Below are positions 1-7,902 of a stretch of DNA of 64,000 nt, in pieces. The position numbers and the translations under genes were made by a program. The DNA is taken from contig AP025252.1 of NCBI GenBank assembly GCA_016865505.2, positions 5,106,137-5,170,136 on the forward strand. The letters run 5' to 3'. This DNA comes from Bryobacterales bacterium F-183 (GTDB taxonomy: Bacteria; Acidobacteriota; Terriglobia; Bryobacterales; Bryobacteraceae). The stretch's first letter is position 1. Each line of letters starts with the position of its first letter. The notes under the pieces are model-generated. The model did no database searches. It worked only from the letters and a program-made list of their open reading frames with translations, and was not told the DNA's origin.

Positions 1-1
1 G

Positions 2-679
2 GACCTCGCGCTCACCAGCAACGCCGTCGACTTCCCGAACGTCAACACGCTACCCGTCGCCCTCGCCAACACCGGAACGCGCGTTCTCGTACACAATCGC
101 CCCATCGGCCTCCTCACCGTATCCCCGCAGGAAATTGTCGCGCTACTCCCGCCAGACCTCCCGGTCGGCGTCAGCACCCTTCAGATCCTCGTCAACGCAC
201 TCGCCGGACCCGCCATCCCCATCGTTGTCCGCGCCGCTACCCCCGCCCTTTTCCTGCAGGCAGAAGGCGTAGCAGCGTTAACCAACAATCAGACGGACGA
301 GAACATAACCATGGACAACCCAGCCCCCCCTGGTTCGGAAGTTGTCCTCTTTGCCACCGGACTCGGCGCCATGCGCCCCTCCCCAGTCGGCTTCACTCTG
401 CTCAAGCGAACCGCGCCCGTCGTGAATCCGGTGGATGTCGAACTCGACGGCGTACCCGTGCCGGCAGACGCCATTCTGTACGCTGGCTTGCAACCCGGCC
501 TCGCCGGTCAGTACCAGATCAAGTTCCGCGTACCCATGGGGGTGAGCGACTTCCCGACGGTCCGCCTCCACTCCGCCGGCATGTTCAGCCAGGAAGGCAT
601 CCGCCTGCCCATCCGCACCACTCCACCCCCAGCAACGGAAGAGGTAGCCCCTATAGCAGTTCGCTTTGCCGGCCGATAA
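2..679 (+). CDS. Secreted protein, C-terminal part with Solibacter-type TIGR03437 domain (5' truncated by window edge)
   Basis: The frame is open from the first bases, so the start lies outside the window. The visible 225 residues form the domain that ends many large secreted Solibacter proteins (TIGR03437). The signature features are a beta-rich segment with a PVALANTGTRVLV stretch, a segment ending in TPALFLQ, the PGSEVVLFATGLG turn near the middle, and the AGLQPGLAGQYQIKFRVP stretch near the end. In the family this domain follows extracellular repeats or enzyme domains and is thought to act at the cell surface; its exact role is unknown. The next gene starts 10 bases downstream on the same strand and could be co-transcribed. 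Function of the missing N-terminal part cannot be judged. Confidence 0.85.
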   Translation, partial: DLALTSNAVDFPNVNTLPVALANTGTRVLVHNRPIGLLTVSPQEIVALLPPDLPVGVSTLQILVNALAGPAIPIVVRAATPALFLQAEGVAALTNNQTDENITMDNPAPPGSEVVLFATGLGAMRPSPVGFTLLKRTAPVVNPVDVELDGVPVPADAILYAGLQPGLAGQYQIKFRVPMGVSDFPTVRLHSAGMFSQEGIRLPIRTTPPPATEEVAPIAVRFAGR

Positions 680-688
680 TCCGGCTAG

Positions 689-1288
689 GTGCTGTCGTTC
701 GTTTCACTCATTCTGGTACCGCTGCTCGCGCAGCAACATCAGGGCAAGCCGTCGCCCTTTGCGGTTCGCCGCACAGGTGCGGACATCCCCGCAGGCCGTG
801 TCGTATCGCCAATCTCGCCGGTCTCGCCGACCGGGCGTTCCATGGCCGCGCCGCTACCCAAGCAAGCGATGGTCGTATCACCCGTGGCCCCCGCTGCGCC
901 TGTTGCCGCTCCCGTCACCGCGCCCGTACTCAAGATGGCAGTTGCCACTGTTGTAACTCCAGTGAACCGGTCGCAGTTCCGTGCCGAGTCGCCCGTGCCG
1001 CCAGCCCCGGAACCACCCGTCGCCGAGCCAGCCAAACCAGCAATTCCGCCACCGCCAGACGCCATCTCGCCCACGCCGGTGCTCCGCACGGCCCCCAACT
1101 TCGCCGCCGTCGAAACCGGAACATCGAAGTTTGAAGCCCTGCGCCTCCTCGGCCCACCCGTCACATCGATCCAGATGTACGATGACGACGGTACATTCGT
1201 AGAAAGCCTCCGGTATGACTGGAAAGGCAACTGGGCAGGAACCGTACGCTTACGCAACGGCAAGGTCGCCAAGATCGATCAGCCCTAA
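689..1288 (+). CDS. Exported proline/alanine-rich protein with a small C-terminal BamE-like domain
   Basis: The protein has 199 residues and starts with GTG right after the preceding gene. The first 15 residues (MLSFVSLILVPLLAQ) look like a short signal peptide or anchor. Residues 25 to about 135 are low-complexity Pro/Ala/Val sequence, typical of an extended linker through the periplasm or cell wall. The last 55 residues are compact: they begin with a FEALRLLGPP segment and end in a WAGTVRLRNGKVAKI stretch. That pattern (helix, glycine turn, then strands) recalls the BamE/SmpA fold, but I cannot confirm homology by eye. Its stop overlaps the convergent PhzF gene by four bases. Function unknown. 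Confidence 0.6.
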   Translation: MLSFVSLILVPLLAQQHQGKPSPFAVRRTGADIPAGRVVSPISPVSPTGRSMAAPLPKQAMVVSPVAPAAPVAAPVTAPVLKMAVATVVTPVNRSQFRAESPVPPAPEPPVAEPAKPAIPPPPDAISPTPVLRTAPNFAAVETGTSKFEALRLLGPPVTSIQMYDDDGTFVESLRYDWKGNWAGTVRLRNGKVAKIDQP

Positions 1289-2130
1289 AGAGACACAGTC
1301 CCCGAAATCAACGTCGTACAGTCGCCGCCCACCCAAAGCCGCTCGCCGCGCTTTGCGATGTACACCCGGCCCGCGCGTCCAAGCGCCGTACCTTGCGCAG
1401 CGACATACTCATCGGGCGCCGCGCCGATCGCGGTCAGCCAGCCACCGAGTCCGGCCTGAAAGCTCCCCGTCACGGGGTCTTCAATTGGACCTTCGCGATA
1501 CGGAAACGCACGCACCTCAAACGCACATTCGTGTGACCCGCTAGGCCACGCGCCGGCAAATCCAAAGTCGTACTCCCGCAACTCCGAATAGTTCGGCTTG
1601 AGCCCCAACACCAGTTCGGCATCGCGCAACAGAAACCCCAACCATGCGGGACCATTCACCAGCCAGGACGCCGCCAGCACATCCTCGCGCTGCAACCCCA
1701 AGCTCGCCACAAACTGGGACACAACCGCCTCGTCCACAGTGCGCAAGGTCAACGGTGGCGCGGCAAACGCAAGCCGTCCATCGTGGCCAGCCTGAATCTC
1801 AACCAACCCAACCCCGCACTCCTGCACCACGCGACCCGCCACCCGAGGCATCCCGCCAGTATCCAGCCACGCAAAGCAACTCCCCAACGTCGGATGCCCG
1901 GCAAACGGCAACTCGGAGTTGGTGGTAAAGATCCGTACCTTGTAGTCCGCCGCACTTGGATCGGTCGGTGGCAACAGAAACGTAGTCTCGGCCAGATTGG
2001 TCCACGCGGCAAACCGCTGCATCTCAGCGTCGGTCAAACCTTCGGCATCCACTACGACGGCCAGCGCATTGCCCTTACAGGCCTCCGCGGAAAACACGTC
2101 CACCTGCCGGAAGGGTCGTTCCCTCGCCAT
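1285..2130 (-). CDS. PhzF family isomerase/epimerase
   Basis: This 281-residue protein has the usual length and all family landmarks. The N-terminus contains QVDVFSAEACKGNALAVV, the catalytic glutamate sits in NLAETTFL (E48), the first half carries PFAGHPTLGS, and the mirrored second half carries DPVTGSFQAGLGGWL. PhzF proteins fold as two pseudo-symmetric diaminopimelate-epimerase-like halves and catalyse isomerisation; the substrate of most non-phenazine members is unknown. No phenazine genes are nearby, so a phenazine role is unlikely. It begins five bases downstream of the M20 peptidase gene on the same strand, which suggests co-transcription. The short gap leaves no room for a separate promoter. 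Confidence 0.9.
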   Translation of the reverse strand: MARERPFRQVDVFSAEACKGNALAVVVDAEGLTDAEMQRFAAWTNLAETTFLLPPTDPSAADYKVRIFTTNSELPFAGHPTLGSCFAWLDTGGMPRVAGRVVQECGVGLVEIQAGHDGRLAFAAPPLTLRTVDEAVVSQFVASLGLQREDVLAASWLVNGPAWLGFLLRDAELVLGLKPNYSELREYDFGFAGAWPSGSHECAFEVRAFPYREGPIEDPVTGSFQAGLGGWLTAIGAAPDEYVAAQGTALGRAGRVYIAKRGERLWVGGDCTTLISGTVSL

Positions 2131-2135
2131 CGCGA

Positions 2136-3419
2136 TTACTTCAACTCCGCGCTCGCCCGCCGAATCAACAGCGCCGCACGCTTGGCCTGCCGCGGAATGC
2201 TATCCAAGTCCACCATCTCGCCCACCGCGTGAGATCCGCCGCCAATCGCACCCAGGCCGGACAGCGAATCGACATACGGCGCCACAAACGAGATATCGCC
2301 CGCGCCACGCTGCATCGGATCGAGCTCGCCGACCTCGCCCAACCCTGCCGCCACGCTTCCTTCGGTCAGCATCTTCAACAGCCGCTTATTGCCAGCCGTA
2401 GGAGCCATGGGAGGATACCCTTCCTCGAAGGTAATCTCCGTCTTCGTCCCCGGCAGGCTCTTCGCGGCAATCGCGTACATCTTGTCCTTCAACCGCGCCA
2501 TCTGCTCCGGCGACAACGCGCGAACCTCACCCCGAGCCAGCGCGGCAGACGGAATAATGTTGTCCTTACCCTTCACCGAACCCTCGCCCGCACGATCCGC
2601 CTTGGGATCGGCGCCCCCCAGCAACATGCCCACGTTAAAGGTCATGTTCGGCTCCCGCAAAGTCCGCCGCATTTCGTCAATGACGCGCGTCAACTCATAC
2701 ACCGCGCCGTACCCGAACTTGTCCGTAAAGATCTGTCCCGAGTGCCCGGCGGTACCCGTGGACCGAATCATCCAGCCCGTAAACCCACGCCTTGCGGTCG
2801 ACGCAAAATCCTGGTTCACACCGCGCACGCCGGTCTCAAAGCATAGAGCCGCCTTGGCTTTCTTGCCCTCAGCGATCAGATCACCACGAGTGATTGTGAG
2901 ATCGTCGCCTGGGGCCTCCTCATCGGCGGTGAGAAACACAGTAATCGCGCGATTCTCGAGTTCCCCAGACTTATGCAACGCCTTCAAAGCAGTGATCAAC
3001 ACGACCAGTCCGCCCTTCATATCGGACGTCCCAGGACCCACAGCGGTACGTCCGCCGGGCTTCGGTTCAAACTTCTGAAAAGGACTCGACGGCTCAAAAA
3101 CCGTATCCATATGCCCGATGAGCAACAGCGGACGTCCGGTCCCCTTCCGCTCGGCAATCAGATGCGGCGCCCGCTTCTGGGACTCCATCGAGATAAAGCG
3201 CGTCGTAAACCCAAGCGCCTTCAACTCGGCGTCCATAACATCGCCAACCGTCTTCACGCCCGGCGGATTGAACGTCCCGGAATTGATATTGACGATCCGT
3301 TCCAGCAACACAGCAGCAGCTTTCGCTTCAGCATCCACAGCACTAGCAACCGCCTGCTCCTGCTTCGAAAGCTGTGCGAACGCCACAGCGGCAAAAAAGA
3401 CAAACCCAAACCGGATCAT
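2136..3419 (-). CDS. Exported M20-family metallopeptidase (glutamate carboxypeptidase-like)
   Basis: The 427-residue protein begins with a signal peptide (MIRFGFVFFAAVAFAQ). The M20 zinc-peptidase signatures follow: LIGHMDTVFEP with the first metal-binding His and an Asp, GPGTSDMKGG with the bridging Asp, and TADEEAPGDD with the catalytic Glu pair. A central dimerisation-like domain lies around residues 210-320. Near the C-terminus the GGGSHAVGE stretch supplies the last metal-binding His. The closest described relatives are carboxypeptidase G2-like enzymes that remove C-terminal glutamate or hydrolyse dipeptides. With the signal peptide it should work in the periplasm or outside. It is followed after five bases by the phzF-like gene. 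Substrate is not predictable from the sequence. Confidence 0.9.
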   Translation of the reverse strand: MIRFGFVFFAAVAFAQLSKQEQAVASAVDAEAKAAAVLLERIVNINSGTFNPPGVKTVGDVMDAELKALGFTTRFISMESQKRAPHLIAERKGTGRPLLLIGHMDTVFEPSSPFQKFEPKPGGRTAVGPGTSDMKGGLVVLITALKALHKSGELENRAITVFLTADEEAPGDDLTITRGDLIAEGKKAKAALCFETGVRGVNQDFASTARRGFTGWMIRSTGTAGHSGQIFTDKFGYGAVYELTRVIDEMRRTLREPNMTFNVGMLLGGADPKADRAGEGSVKGKDNIIPSAALARGEVRALSPEQMARLKDKMYAIAAKSLPGTKTEITFEEGYPPMAPTAGNKRLLKMLTEGSVAAGLGEVGELDPMQRGAGDISFVAPYVDSLSGLGAIGGGSHAVGEMVDLDSIPRQAKRAALLIRRASAELK

Positions 3420-3547
3420 AAACAGATAGCGTACCGCGAGAGATTCCCTAAACGCCCACTACCCTCGGACCTATCCAGCCGCTCCTCACGGTTCTCCCCC
3501 AACCCCCAACAAAACAAACCCAAAAACCCCAATCGGTGCCTGTCACG

Positions 3548-3568
3548 GTGCCGCTTCGGAAGCGGTAC
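3548..3568. terminator. Possible hairpin downstream of the epimerase gene
   Basis: GTGCCGCTT and AAGCGGTAC pair around a CGG loop (one G-T wobble), about 50 bases past the end of the minus-strand epimerase gene. No T-run follows directly on the minus strand, although T-rich sequence appears about 20-45 bases further along. It may be a Rho-assisted terminator or chance. The rest of the 199-base gap (3420-3618) shows no gene. Confidence 0.25.
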
Positions 3569-3618
3569 GCCCAGACAAATCCGGTAACCGCGATTCCGTA
3601 TCCAAGGGTGATTTCGGA

Positions 3619-4494
3619 CTAGGTAGACCTCTGCGCGACCCACCACTCGTACGTCTGCCGGAGCCCTTCTGCAAAAGGCCGAGTCGTAAACTGCAGGACA
3701 TTCTGCACATTCGACGTATCCTGCGGAATCGGAGGCAAGTCCAAGTACTCGCCAAAAGCGCCCGCCGGCAGTTCCTCGCGAGGCACAAACACCTTCTCGA
3801 AACTCCCGCCAGCCGCCGAAGCCAGCGCATCCACGAACTCCACCTGCGTTACCGCCTCCGGATTCGCCGCATTGAAAGCCAACCCCGCCGCATCCGGATG
3901 CTCCACAGCCAGAATCGCGATCTCCGCCAGATCGTCGACATGGATAAACTGCATCGTCCGCTCACCGTGCTCGGGAATCAGCACCCGCTGCCCCAACCGC
4001 TCCCAAAAGAACGCCTCGCGATGAAAAGGATTCCGAGGCCCGTACACAAACGGCGGCCGCAGCGTACAAACAGGCAGCCCCGGCATGGCAAACAGCGCCC
4101 GCTCACTCATCGCTTTATCCCGCGAGTACACCAACCGGTAATCATCGGGCGCCAGCGGCGAGTCCTCATACCGGACCTGCATTCCCTCTTCCCCATACGC
4201 CGCCACGGACGACATAAAGACATATCGCCGCAACCCCTCATGCAGGCAAGCCTCCGCCGTACCCGCTACCTGATCCGCAGTCGTCCCACGCTCCCAGTCG
4301 TAGACGTTATCGAACACAACATCAAACCGCAACCCCGCCAAAGCCCGCCGGACCTCATCCGGATTGTTCCGATCCGCCCGAATCCCACTGCTCCGCGACA
4401 GGATCGACACCTCGTACCCGCGAGCCTTCAACTTCTCGACAAGAACGCGCCCAATAAACAGCGTCCCGCCAACAACTAGCGCGCGCTTCAACAC
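3619..4494 (-). CDS. NAD-dependent epimerase/dehydratase family protein (extended SDR)
   Basis: The 291-residue protein opens with the Rossmann nucleotide-binding motif [16 protein letters not shown] (residues 7-22). The [11 protein letters not shown] strand around residue 90 holds the catalytic Ser region. A tyrosine/lysine pair sits in YSRDK, spaced as in short-chain dehydrogenases. FVYGPRNP and the IHVDDLA segment are typical of sugar-nucleotide epimerases and reductases. It probably acts on a nucleotide sugar or related alcohol in the cytoplasm; substrate unknown. Its ATG overlaps the end of the serine dehydratase gene by seven bases, so both are likely translated from one message. No glycosyltransferase lies next to it. 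Confidence 0.87.
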   Translation of the reverse strand: MLKRALVVGGTLFIGRVLVEKLKARGYEVSILSRSSGIRADRNNPDEVRRALAGLRFDVVFDNVYDWERGTTADQVAGTAEACLHEGLRRYVFMSSVAAYGEEGMQVRYEDSPLAPDDYRLVYSRDKAMSERALFAMPGLPVCTLRPPFVYGPRNPFHREAFFWERLGQRVLIPEHGERTMQFIHVDDLAEIAILAVEHPDAAGLAFNAANPEAVTQVEFVDALASAAGGSFEKVFVPREELPAGAFGEYLDLPPIPQDTSNVQNVLQFTTRPFAEGLRQTYEWWVAQRST

Positions 4495-5831
4495 TCCACC
4501 ACGTTCACCGCCAGCCCCGCCAGCGACGTCTCCTTGTACTTGCTCTGCATATCCATCCCCGTCTGGTACATCGTCTTGATCACCTGATCGAGCGACACCA
4601 CATGACCCGGCGTATCCCGCATCGCCATCCGCGCCGCGTTCACCGCCTTCACCGCGCCAAACGCATTCCGCTCAATACAAGGCACCTGCACAAGACCTCC
4701 AATCGGATCACACGTCATGCCCAGGTTATGCTCCATCGCGATCTCCGCCGCATGCTCGATCTCTTCCGGCGTACCGTTCAGCGCCGACACCAGCCCGGCT
4801 GCCGCCATCGAACACGCCACGCCGACCTCGCCCTGGCACCCGACCTCCGCCCCCGATATCGACGCGTTCTCTTTGTACAAAACGCCAATCGCCGCAGCCG
4901 CCAGAAAGTACCGCACGATCCCGTCGCGATCCGCGCCTCGCACAAAGTCGCGATAGTAATGCGCCACCGCCGGAATCACCCCCGCCGCTCCGTTGGTGGG
5001 CGCCGTCACCACGCGACCACCCGCCGCATTCTCCTCGTTCACCGCAATTGCGTACAGATTGACCCAATCCATGGCGGCGAGCGGATCGTCAACTCTCGCG
5101 CTGTTTTCCAGTTGCTTCTTCATCCCCGCCGCGCGACGCTTCACGTGCAGTCCGCCCGGCAGTTCGCCATCCCGCGTCAGGCCCCGCTCCATGCAATCCT
5201 GCATCACGCGCCATATCCGCAGGATGCCGTCGGTCACCGCCGCGCGATCCATCCATGCGCACTCGTTTGCCAACATCAGCCCGGCGATCGTCAGCCCATT
5301 GCAACGGCACTGCGCCAGCAACTCCGCGCCAGAACAAAATGGATACGGCACTGCGGGACGCTCATTCCGGACACCATCCAAAATCTCCCGCTCGTCCACC
5401 ACAAAGCCGCCGCCCACGGAAAAGTACACGCGCGACACCACCTCGCGGCGATCCCCGTCGTACGCAGTAAAGCGCATGCCATTGGGGTGTCCAGGCAACA
5501 CCAGATCGGAATGATAAATGATGTCTTGGGCTTCTTCGAACGGCATCTCGCCGATGCGCTTCTCCAGGCGGATGCGCGCCACCATGCCGTCGATCTCAGC
5601 CGGTTCGATCGTGTCGGGAGCCTCGCCGGCAAGTCCCAGAAGGATCGCCCGATCCGTCCCGTGGCCTTTTCCGGTCAACGCCAGCGACCCGTACAGTTCG
5701 GTGCGAATGCGCCAAACGCGCCGCCCATCCAACAGCTCGGTGAACCGCTTCGCCGCCCGCATCGGACCCACCGTATGCGAGCTCGAAGGACCAATTCCGA
5801 TCTTGAAAAGGTCGAACAGGCTGGTTTTCAT
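4488..5831 (-). CDS. sdaA: L-serine ammonia-lyase, single-chain iron-sulfur type
   Basis: I start the gene at the ATG at 5831 because the family begins with a short leader before [17 protein letters not shown]; the open frame extends 21 codons further upstream without family support. The 447-residue length fits single-chain bacterial SdaA. The beta domain carries the serine-binding SSSHT motif. The alpha domain has the cysteines in [15 protein letters not shown] and [14 protein letters not shown] that hold the catalytic 4Fe-4S cluster. The enzyme deaminates L-serine to pyruvate and ammonia in the cytoplasm. A plus-strand MetE-like gene starts 43 bases away, so the two share a short divergent promoter region. 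The epimerase gene overlaps its 3' end. Confidence 0.95.
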   Translation of the reverse strand: MKTSLFDLFKIGIGPSSSHTVGPMRAAKRFTELLDGRRVWRIRTELYGSLALTGKGHGTDRAILLGLAGEAPDTIEPAEIDGMVARIRLEKRIGEMPFEEAQDIIYHSDLVLPGHPNGMRFTAYDGDRREVVSRVYFSVGGGFVVDEREILDGVRNERPAVPYPFCSGAELLAQCRCNGLTIAGLMLANECAWMDRAAVTDGILRIWRVMQDCMERGLTRDGELPGGLHVKRRAAGMKKQLENSARVDDPLAAMDWVNLYAIAVNEENAAGGRVVTAPTNGAAGVIPAVAHYYRDFVRGADRDGIVRYFLAAAAIGVLYKENASISGAEVGCQGEVGVACSMAAAGLVSALNGTPEEIEHAAEIAMEHNLGMTCDPIGGLVQVPCIERNAFGAVKAVNAARMAMRDTPGHVVSLDQVIKTMYQTGMDMQSKYKETSLAGLAVNVVEC

Positions 5832-5874
5832 GCCGGATTCGTAGCGTAATGGTAGCATTCGCTTATCCATAGAA

Positions 5875-6894
5875 ATGGCCGATAAACCTCGCATCCAGAC
5901 AACTACTGTAGGCTCCTACCCGATCCCCGATTGGCTTGCGGCCCTGCCCAGTGAATCCGCCCGGCTCGACGCCACCCGCGTCGTGTTCGACATTCAAAAG
6001 CAGGCAGGCATTGACCTGCCCACCGACGGTGAGCTCTACCGCTTTGACGTGAACCACCCCGACACCAACGGCATGATTGAGTACTTCATCAAGCCGATGG
6101 CCGGCATCCGTACCGCGCTTGGCCGTACCGAACTCGAAGCTTTTGCCAAGAAAGAAACGATGAAGTTCCGCCGCAAGCCGGCCGGCGTCGTCGAAGGTCC
6201 CATCGCCGAAGGTTCCCTGAACCTCCTGGCCGATTGCGAGGCCGCCGCCTCCGTCGCCCAGGGCGACTTCAAGTTCACCGTCACCAGCCCCTACATGCTG
6301 GCCCGTACCCTGCTCGACAACTTCTATCACGACTTTGAATCGCTCATCATGGCCGTGGCCGACGTCCTGGCCGCCCAGGTGAAGGACCTGCCCTGCGCCT
6401 GCGTCCAGATTGACGAAGCCAACATCCCCGGCAACCCGGACGACGCCCAACTCGCCGCCCAGGCCATGAACGTCGTGCTGGATCGTATTGATAAGAAGAA
6501 GTCCCAGCGCGCCGTACACCTCTGCTTCGGCAACTACGGCGGCCAGACCATCCAAAAAGGTGAATGGAAGAAGCTGACGAACTTCCTGAACACCATCCAC
6601 GTCGACCATCTCGTGCTAGAGTTGGCGCACCGCCCGGTGCAGGACTTGGATGCCCTGAAGGATGTGAATGACAAGATCGGCATCGGCATCGGCGTGGTGG
6701 ACGTAAAGGTCAACCACATTGAGTCCGCTGACGAAGTGGCCGCCCGCATCGAGCAGGCGGAAAAGGTGCTCGGCAAGAATCGCGTCACCTGGATTCACCC
6801 GGATTGCGGCTTCTGGATGTTAAAGCGTTCGGTGGCCGATCGCAAGATGGCCGCCCTGGCGGCCGGACGCAACAAGTACCTCGGAATCCGCTAA
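5875..6894 (+). CDS. MetE C-terminal-domain-like cobalamin-independent methyltransferase
   Basis: The protein has 339 residues, the size of a lone catalytic domain of cobalamin-independent methionine synthase. It starts with [13 protein letters not shown], equivalent to the family's VGS(F/Y)P start. All four zinc ligands expected from E. coli MetE can be placed: H215 and C217 in [11 protein letters not shown]249 in LVLELAHRP, and C311 in HPDCGFWML. Such short proteins may make methionine from a small methyl donor or act on other thiols. They cannot bind polyglutamyl folate in the usual two-domain manner. It lies divergent from sdaA and convergent with the AIM24 gene. The exact donor is not predictable. 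Confidence 0.88.
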   Translation: MADKPRIQTTTVGSYPIPDWLAALPSESARLDATRVVFDIQKQAGIDLPTDGELYRFDVNHPDTNGMIEYFIKPMAGIRTALGRTELEAFAKKETMKFRRKPAGVVEGPIAEGSLNLLADCEAAASVAQGDFKFTVTSPYMLARTLLDNFYHDFESLIMAVADVLAAQVKDLPCACVQIDEANIPGNPDDAQLAAQAMNVVLDRIDKKKSQRAVHLCFGNYGGQTIQKGEWKKLTNFLNTIHVDHLVLELAHRPVQDLDALKDVNDKIGIGIGVVDVKVNHIESADEVAARIEQAEKVLGKNRVTWIHPDCGFWMLKRSVADRKMAALAAGRNKYLGIR

Positions 6895-6906
6895 GGCGAA
6901 CCAACC

Positions 6907-6952
6907 CGGCGTACCCATAAAGGGTTTTCAAATACCCAAAATGGGTACGCCG
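6907..6952. terminator. Two-step hairpin between convergent genes, probable bidirectional terminator
   Basis: A perfect 12-base inverted repeat (CGGCGTACCCAT at 6907-6918 and its complement at 6941-6952) encloses a second smaller stem, GGGT at 6922-6925 with ACCC at 6934-6937. It sits in the 96-base gap between the stops of the MetE-like gene and the AIM24 gene. No strong T-run follows on either side. The fit to a shared terminator rests on position and symmetry. Confidence 0.55.
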
Positions 6953-6990
6953 TTCGTACGTCTAACCCCGTTTGTTTGCAGCGAAAGCCT

Positions 6991-7875
6991 TTAATCTTCG
7001 CTCGAAAAAATGCCGGTAAACGCGCCCAGCGGGCTCCGTTCGTCCCCACCGCCGGCCATCCCCATCGGTGCGATTTCGCGGCGCAGCTTTGCCAGGGTCA
7101 TGCTTTGGACAATCACCTTGCCCGGACCTGTCAGGGTCGCCAAAAACAGCCCTTCACCACCAAAGATCGCGGTTTTGATGCCGCCCACAAACTCGATGTC
7201 GTACTGGACGCTCGCGTCAAACGCCACGATGCAGCCGGTGTCCACCTGCAGGCGTTCGCCGGGACGCAGGTCGAACTCGATGAAGTCGCCGCCCGCGTGA
7301 ATAAACGCCATGCCAGGACCTGTGATCCGCTGCAGGATAAAACCTTCGCCGCCGAAGAAGCCGGCGCCCAGGCGTTTGGTGAACGCGATGTCCAACTGCA
7401 CGGTATTCTGCGCAAACAGGAACCCGTCGCGCTGCACCATCACCTGCTGTCCGGGAGCCAGGTTGAACGCCTGGATGCGGCCCGGGTACGCGCCGGCAAA
7501 ACCGACCTCCGAATCCTGACTGGCGCGGAAGTAGGTAAAGAACAAAGACTCGCCCATCAGCTTGCGCTTGACGGCGCCCCAGATCTTCTCGCCCACGCTG
7601 TTGCCGCTCATTCGCGTTTCCCAATACACGGCCGGAAACTTGTAGAGCATCTTGCCCGCTTCGGCAAAGAGTTCCTGTCCCGCCTTGAGGTACACGCGGG
7701 CGACCTGCAGGTTATCTCCCTCGATCTTGTAATCGAGAGTGGTGGCGGCAGCCACAGGCGGCTGATAGGGAGGAACCGGCGGCGGCGCACCTCCGCCTGC
7801 GATGGCATTGCCACAATTCGGACAGAAGCGGCTTCCGTCGGCGAGTCCGGTTCCACACTTGGTGCAGTAGATCAT
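6991..7875 (-). CDS. AIM24/TIGR00266 family protein with N-terminal zinc ribbon
   Basis: The 294-residue protein begins with a zinc ribbon: C4 and C7 in YCTKCG, then C18 and C21 in FCPNCG. A proline-rich linker follows. From residue 46 onward it is a beta-helix-like AIM24 (DUF124) domain, with glycine-rich repeats such as GAGFFGGEGFILQRITGPG and its second copy IFGGEGLFLATLTGPGKV. The bacterial family has no settled function; members are often soluble and oligomeric. The family normally lacks the zinc ribbon, which here may serve in protein contact. The gene points toward the MetE-like gene and away from the secreted HExxH protein, whose start is 27 bases from its own start. Confidence 0.88.
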   Translation of the reverse strand: MIYCTKCGTGLADGSRFCPNCGNAIAGGGAPPPVPPYQPPVAAATTLDYKIEGDNLQVARVYLKAGQELFAEAGKMLYKFPAVYWETRMSGNSVGEKIWGAVKRKLMGESLFFTYFRASQDSEVGFAGAYPGRIQAFNLAPGQQVMVQRDGFLFAQNTVQLDIAFTKRLGAGFFGGEGFILQRITGPGMAFIHAGGDFIEFDLRPGERLQVDTGCIVAFDASVQYDIEFVGGIKTAIFGGEGLFLATLTGPGKVIVQSMTLAKLRREIAPMGMAGGGDERSPLGAFTGIFSSED

Positions 7876-7902
7876 TTCGATACCAGTTTAGAATGAGGGC
7901 AG

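Noticed and set aside
3416-3646. 76-codon minus-strand frame in the 199-base gap after the epimerase
   Set aside because: Basic, no ribosome site, overlaps the end of the epimerase gene.
4602-5849. 415-codon plus-strand frame opposite the serine dehydratase
   Set aside because: His/Arg-rich shadow of a well-conserved enzyme.
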